DNA of 8,529 bases from Dehalococcoidia bacterium UBA2979 (lineage in GTDB: Bacteria; Chloroflexota; Dehalococcoidia; UBA2979): NCBI GenBank assembly GCA_002348225.1, contig DEAP01000103.1, forward strand, positions 1 to 8,529, in the 5' to 3' direction. Each line of letters starts with the position of its first letter. Positions within the stretch are counted from its first letter, which is position 1. Of this stretch, positions 6,720 through 8,529 are shown piece by piece. The notes below the pieces were generated by a model, which worked only from the letters and a program-made list of their open reading frames with translations, did no database searches and had not been told where the DNA came from. Made by a program: the position numbers and the translations under genes.

Positions 6720-8529
6720 TTACACCCCTTTTGACAATGCCAATTCCCTAACAAAAGCCTGCACGGCTTCAGGTGACCCATTATCGAGATCTATTTCTTC
6801 AACCTCCAGTTGCAAGTGCCCAACACGAGCGCTCCGTGGGAGCATCGGAGGTAGGTTTCTGGCCTGAAAGGGATCACTCTTTTCAGCCACGAATACTATC
6901 TTGTTGCCATGGTGTTGCACAGCGGTCAGGTGGGCTGAGCCTGCTAAGATTCGCAGCTTGACTATCGAAAACAGTTCAAAAAGCTCTCTAGGAATAGGAC
7001 CGTAACGGTCTGCAATCTCATCTTCAAGTTCCACGATGGATGTCAGCGTTGAGACCATAGAAATTCTCATATACAGTCCTAACCGGGCCTCTAAATCATC
7101 TACATAGGCCTCCGGAATTTCTCCGCTCCAGTTAACTTCTACCGTAATTCGTCTAAGTTTTTCCTGGCGGAGTCGCAGTTGCTGCAGTTCCATTGCACCG
7201 CCATCCAATTCATGCTTCAAACGCTCCACGGCCTCGGCGAGCATTTCCATGTAGAGATCTAGACCAACAGCCGCTATATGGCCACTCTGCTGACTCCCGA
7301 GCAGATTGCCGGCTCCTCTTAATTCAAGATCACGTTGAGCCACCATCAAACCCGAACCTAGTTCAGAAGACTCAAAAATCGCGCTCAAACGTTGTTGCTG
7401 CAGATCATTCATTGAACCATAATGAAATAGGTAGGCATAGGCCTGAAGGTGTGATCGTCCGACCCTTCCTCTTAGCTGATATAACTGTGATAAACCGAGA
7501 GACTGTGCTCTGTCTATCAAGATAGTGTTCACATTAGGGATATCTAGGCCAGACTCGATAATCGTCGTACTGACCAGGACATCTGCCTCACCTTCTACAA
7601 AATTACGCATCACTGATTCCAAGTGCCACTTCGGCATCTGACCATGCCCTACGAGAATTTTCGCGTGAGGGACAAGTCTCCGAAGTGACTCGGTAAATTC
7701 ATCAATTGTCTTAACACGGTTATGCACCACGTATACTTGCCCTCCTCGGGCAAGCTCCCTCTCGATCGATGTTTTCACAACGTCTTCGTCCCACTCCAAC
7801 ACATATGTCTCTATTGCTTGCCTACCGGCCGGTGCAGATTCAATCCGAGACATATCCCTTATCCCAGAGAGAGCCATGTGTAGTGTCCGTGGGATAGGTG
7901 TTGCTGAAAGGGTCAGCACATCTACCTCAAATCTCATCTCTTTCAAGCGATCTTTGTGACCAACTCCAAAGCGCTGTTCTTCGTCAATGATGGCGAGTCC
8001 CAGATTCTTAAAGTCGAGCCCTGATCTCTCAGGGCTAACTGTAATTTCCGATAATTGGTCTGACGCAGGCAAAGCTACACTGGTACCAGTTTTCAGCACG
8101 GCTTTGGACTCACGATACTCCAAAACACGATGTGTACCGATAACGATATCTATCTCACCATCTGACACTTTACGAGCAACCGCAGCTGCATCCGCTCCTG
8201 TTCTGAAGCCAGACAGCATTTCAATTTTGATAGGGAAACCGGCCATTCGCTCTCGAAAAGAATCGTAGTGCTGCTGTGCTAGGACGGTAGTCGGGCATAA
8301 AATCACAACCTGGAATCCATCCATTACTGCCTTAAATGCAGCACGCATTGCGATCTCGGTTTTTCCAAATCCTACGTCGCCGCAGATTAGCCGATCCATT
8401 GGGCGAGCAGCTTCCATATCGCGCTTGACGGCTGCGATCGCTTCGATTTGGTCTTCTGTTTCTTCATATGGAAAAGCTGACTCGAGTTCCCGTTGCCATT
8501 CAGTATCAGATGAGAATGCATGACCAGTC
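6720..8529 (-). CDS. mfd: Mfd transcription-repair coupling factor, C-terminal half (partial at right edge)
   Basis: The last 602 residues of Mfd; the frame runs open to the right edge, so the ATG at 8417 is internal. Mfd is a DNA translocase that pushes stalled RNA polymerase off damaged DNA and recruits UvrA. Motifs in this fragment (numbered from the edge) are F-P-Y-E-E-T-x-D-Q (19-27), Walker A G-D-V-G-F-G-K-T (50-57), G-T-H-R (131-134), D-E-E-Q (182-185), S-A-T-P (208-211), G-R-V-G-R (354-358) and the TRG segment E-L-G-S-G-L through G-S-Q-Q-S-G-H (389-417). The regulatory D7 domain follows (about 460-602, with D-R-Y-G-P-I-P near 507-513). The UvrB-like and RNA-polymerase-binding domains lie outside the window. 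An unusual stretch of about 31 residues is inserted between G-T-H-R and D-E-E-Q. The gene heads a tightly spaced set with the HAD and GNAT genes. Confidence 0.96.
   Translation of the reverse strand, partial: TGHAFSSDTEWQRELESAFPYEETEDQIEAIAAVKRDMEAARPMDRLICGDVGFGKTEIAMRAAFKAVMDGFQVVILCPTTVLAQQHYDSFRERMAGFPIKIEMLSGFRTGADAAAVARKVSDGEIDIVIGTHRVLEYRESKAVLKTGTSVALPASDQLSEITVSPERSGLDFKNLGLAIIDEEQRFGVGHKDRLKEMRFEVDVLTLSATPIPRTLHMALSGIRDMSRIESAPAGRQAIETYVLEWDEDVVKTSIERELARGGQVYVVHNRVKTIDEFTESLRRLVPHAKILVGHGQMPKWHLESVMRNFVEGEADVLVSTTIIESGLDIPNVNTILIDRAQSLGLSQLYQLRGRVGRSHLQAYAYLFHYGSMNDLQQQRLSAIFESSELGSGLMVAQRDLELRGAGNLLGSQQSGHIAAVGLDLYMEMLAEAVERLKHELDGGAMELQQLRLRQEKLRRITVEVNWSGEIPEAYVDDLEARLGLYMRISMVSTLTSIVELEDEIADRYGPIPRELFELFSIVKLRILAGSAHLTAVQHHGNKIVFVAEKSDPFQARNLPPMLPRSARVGHLQLEVEEIDLDNGSPEAVQAFVRELALSKGV
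6725..6731 (-). promoter_or_regulatory. Ribosome binding site for the HAD gene inside the end of mfd
   Basis: AAAGGGG on the - strand lies within the last codons of mfd, 10 nt before the inferred TTG start at 6714. It supports a TTG start and coupling of HAD translation to ribosomes finishing mfd. Confidence 0.45.

Noticed and set aside
6720..8417. Treating ATG 8417 as the start of a standalone helicase gene
   Set aside because: The frame stays open to the window edge, and the 37 residues before it, including F-P-Y-E-E-T-x-D-Q, are typical Mfd sequence.

Overview
The window looks like a piece of a mid-GC bacterial chromosome (roughly mid-40s percent G+C by eye). It carries one partial gene on the + strand at the left edge, then seven complete protein genes, one tRNA gene and the C-terminal half of mfd, all on the - strand. 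Housekeeping DNA repair (mfd) sits beside catabolism- and transport-type genes: an LLM-class flavin/F420 oxidoreductase, a TIM-barrel amidohydrolase, an MDR oxidoreductase, a LysE-type exporter and TrkH. A tRNA-Pro(GGG) gene encodes its own CCA end, and several starts appear to be TTG. LLM, MDR and amidohydrolase families together are common in free-living marine or soil Chloroflexota (for example SAR202-like lineages) and in Actinobacteria-like genomes. I lean to a Chloroflexota-type organism, but this is inference from gene content, not proof.

Layout, left to right. At 1-296 (+) is the C-terminus of a medium-chain dehydrogenase/reductase. It converges with the - strand set with only 7 bp between the stop codons. 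On the - strand, in order of increasing coordinate, are: LLM oxidoreductase (304-1224), TrkH potassium transporter (1288-2841), LysE-family exporter (2960-3604), tRNA-Pro(GGG) (3628-3704), an unrecognised eight- or nine-helix membrane protein (3746-4516), amidohydrolase (4546-5445), GNAT acetyltransferase (5495-5962), HAD-superfamily hydrolase (5968-6714) and mfd (6720 to the right edge). No stretch over 300 bp lacks a gene. The largest gap is 118 bp (2842-2959), in front of trkH.

Transcription on the - strand runs from right to left. mfd, the HAD gene and the GNAT gene are separated by 5 nt each and look translationally coupled. The amidohydrolase (49-nt gap, strong Shine-Dalgarno) and the membrane protein (29-nt gap) could belong to the same operon. 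tRNA-Pro follows with its own likely promoter, and the exporter gene begins 23 nt after the encoded CCA with no visible terminator, suggesting a tRNA-mRNA co-transcript. trkH has a possible promoter of its own, and the LLM gene follows it by 63 nt.

I found no CRISPR array, transposon, prophage or toxin-antitoxin module, and no clear new multi-gene system. The points most worth a second look are an in-frame extra segment of about 31 residues inside the Mfd translocase core, the tRNA-exporter arrangement with its odd TTG start, and the unrecognised membrane protein.
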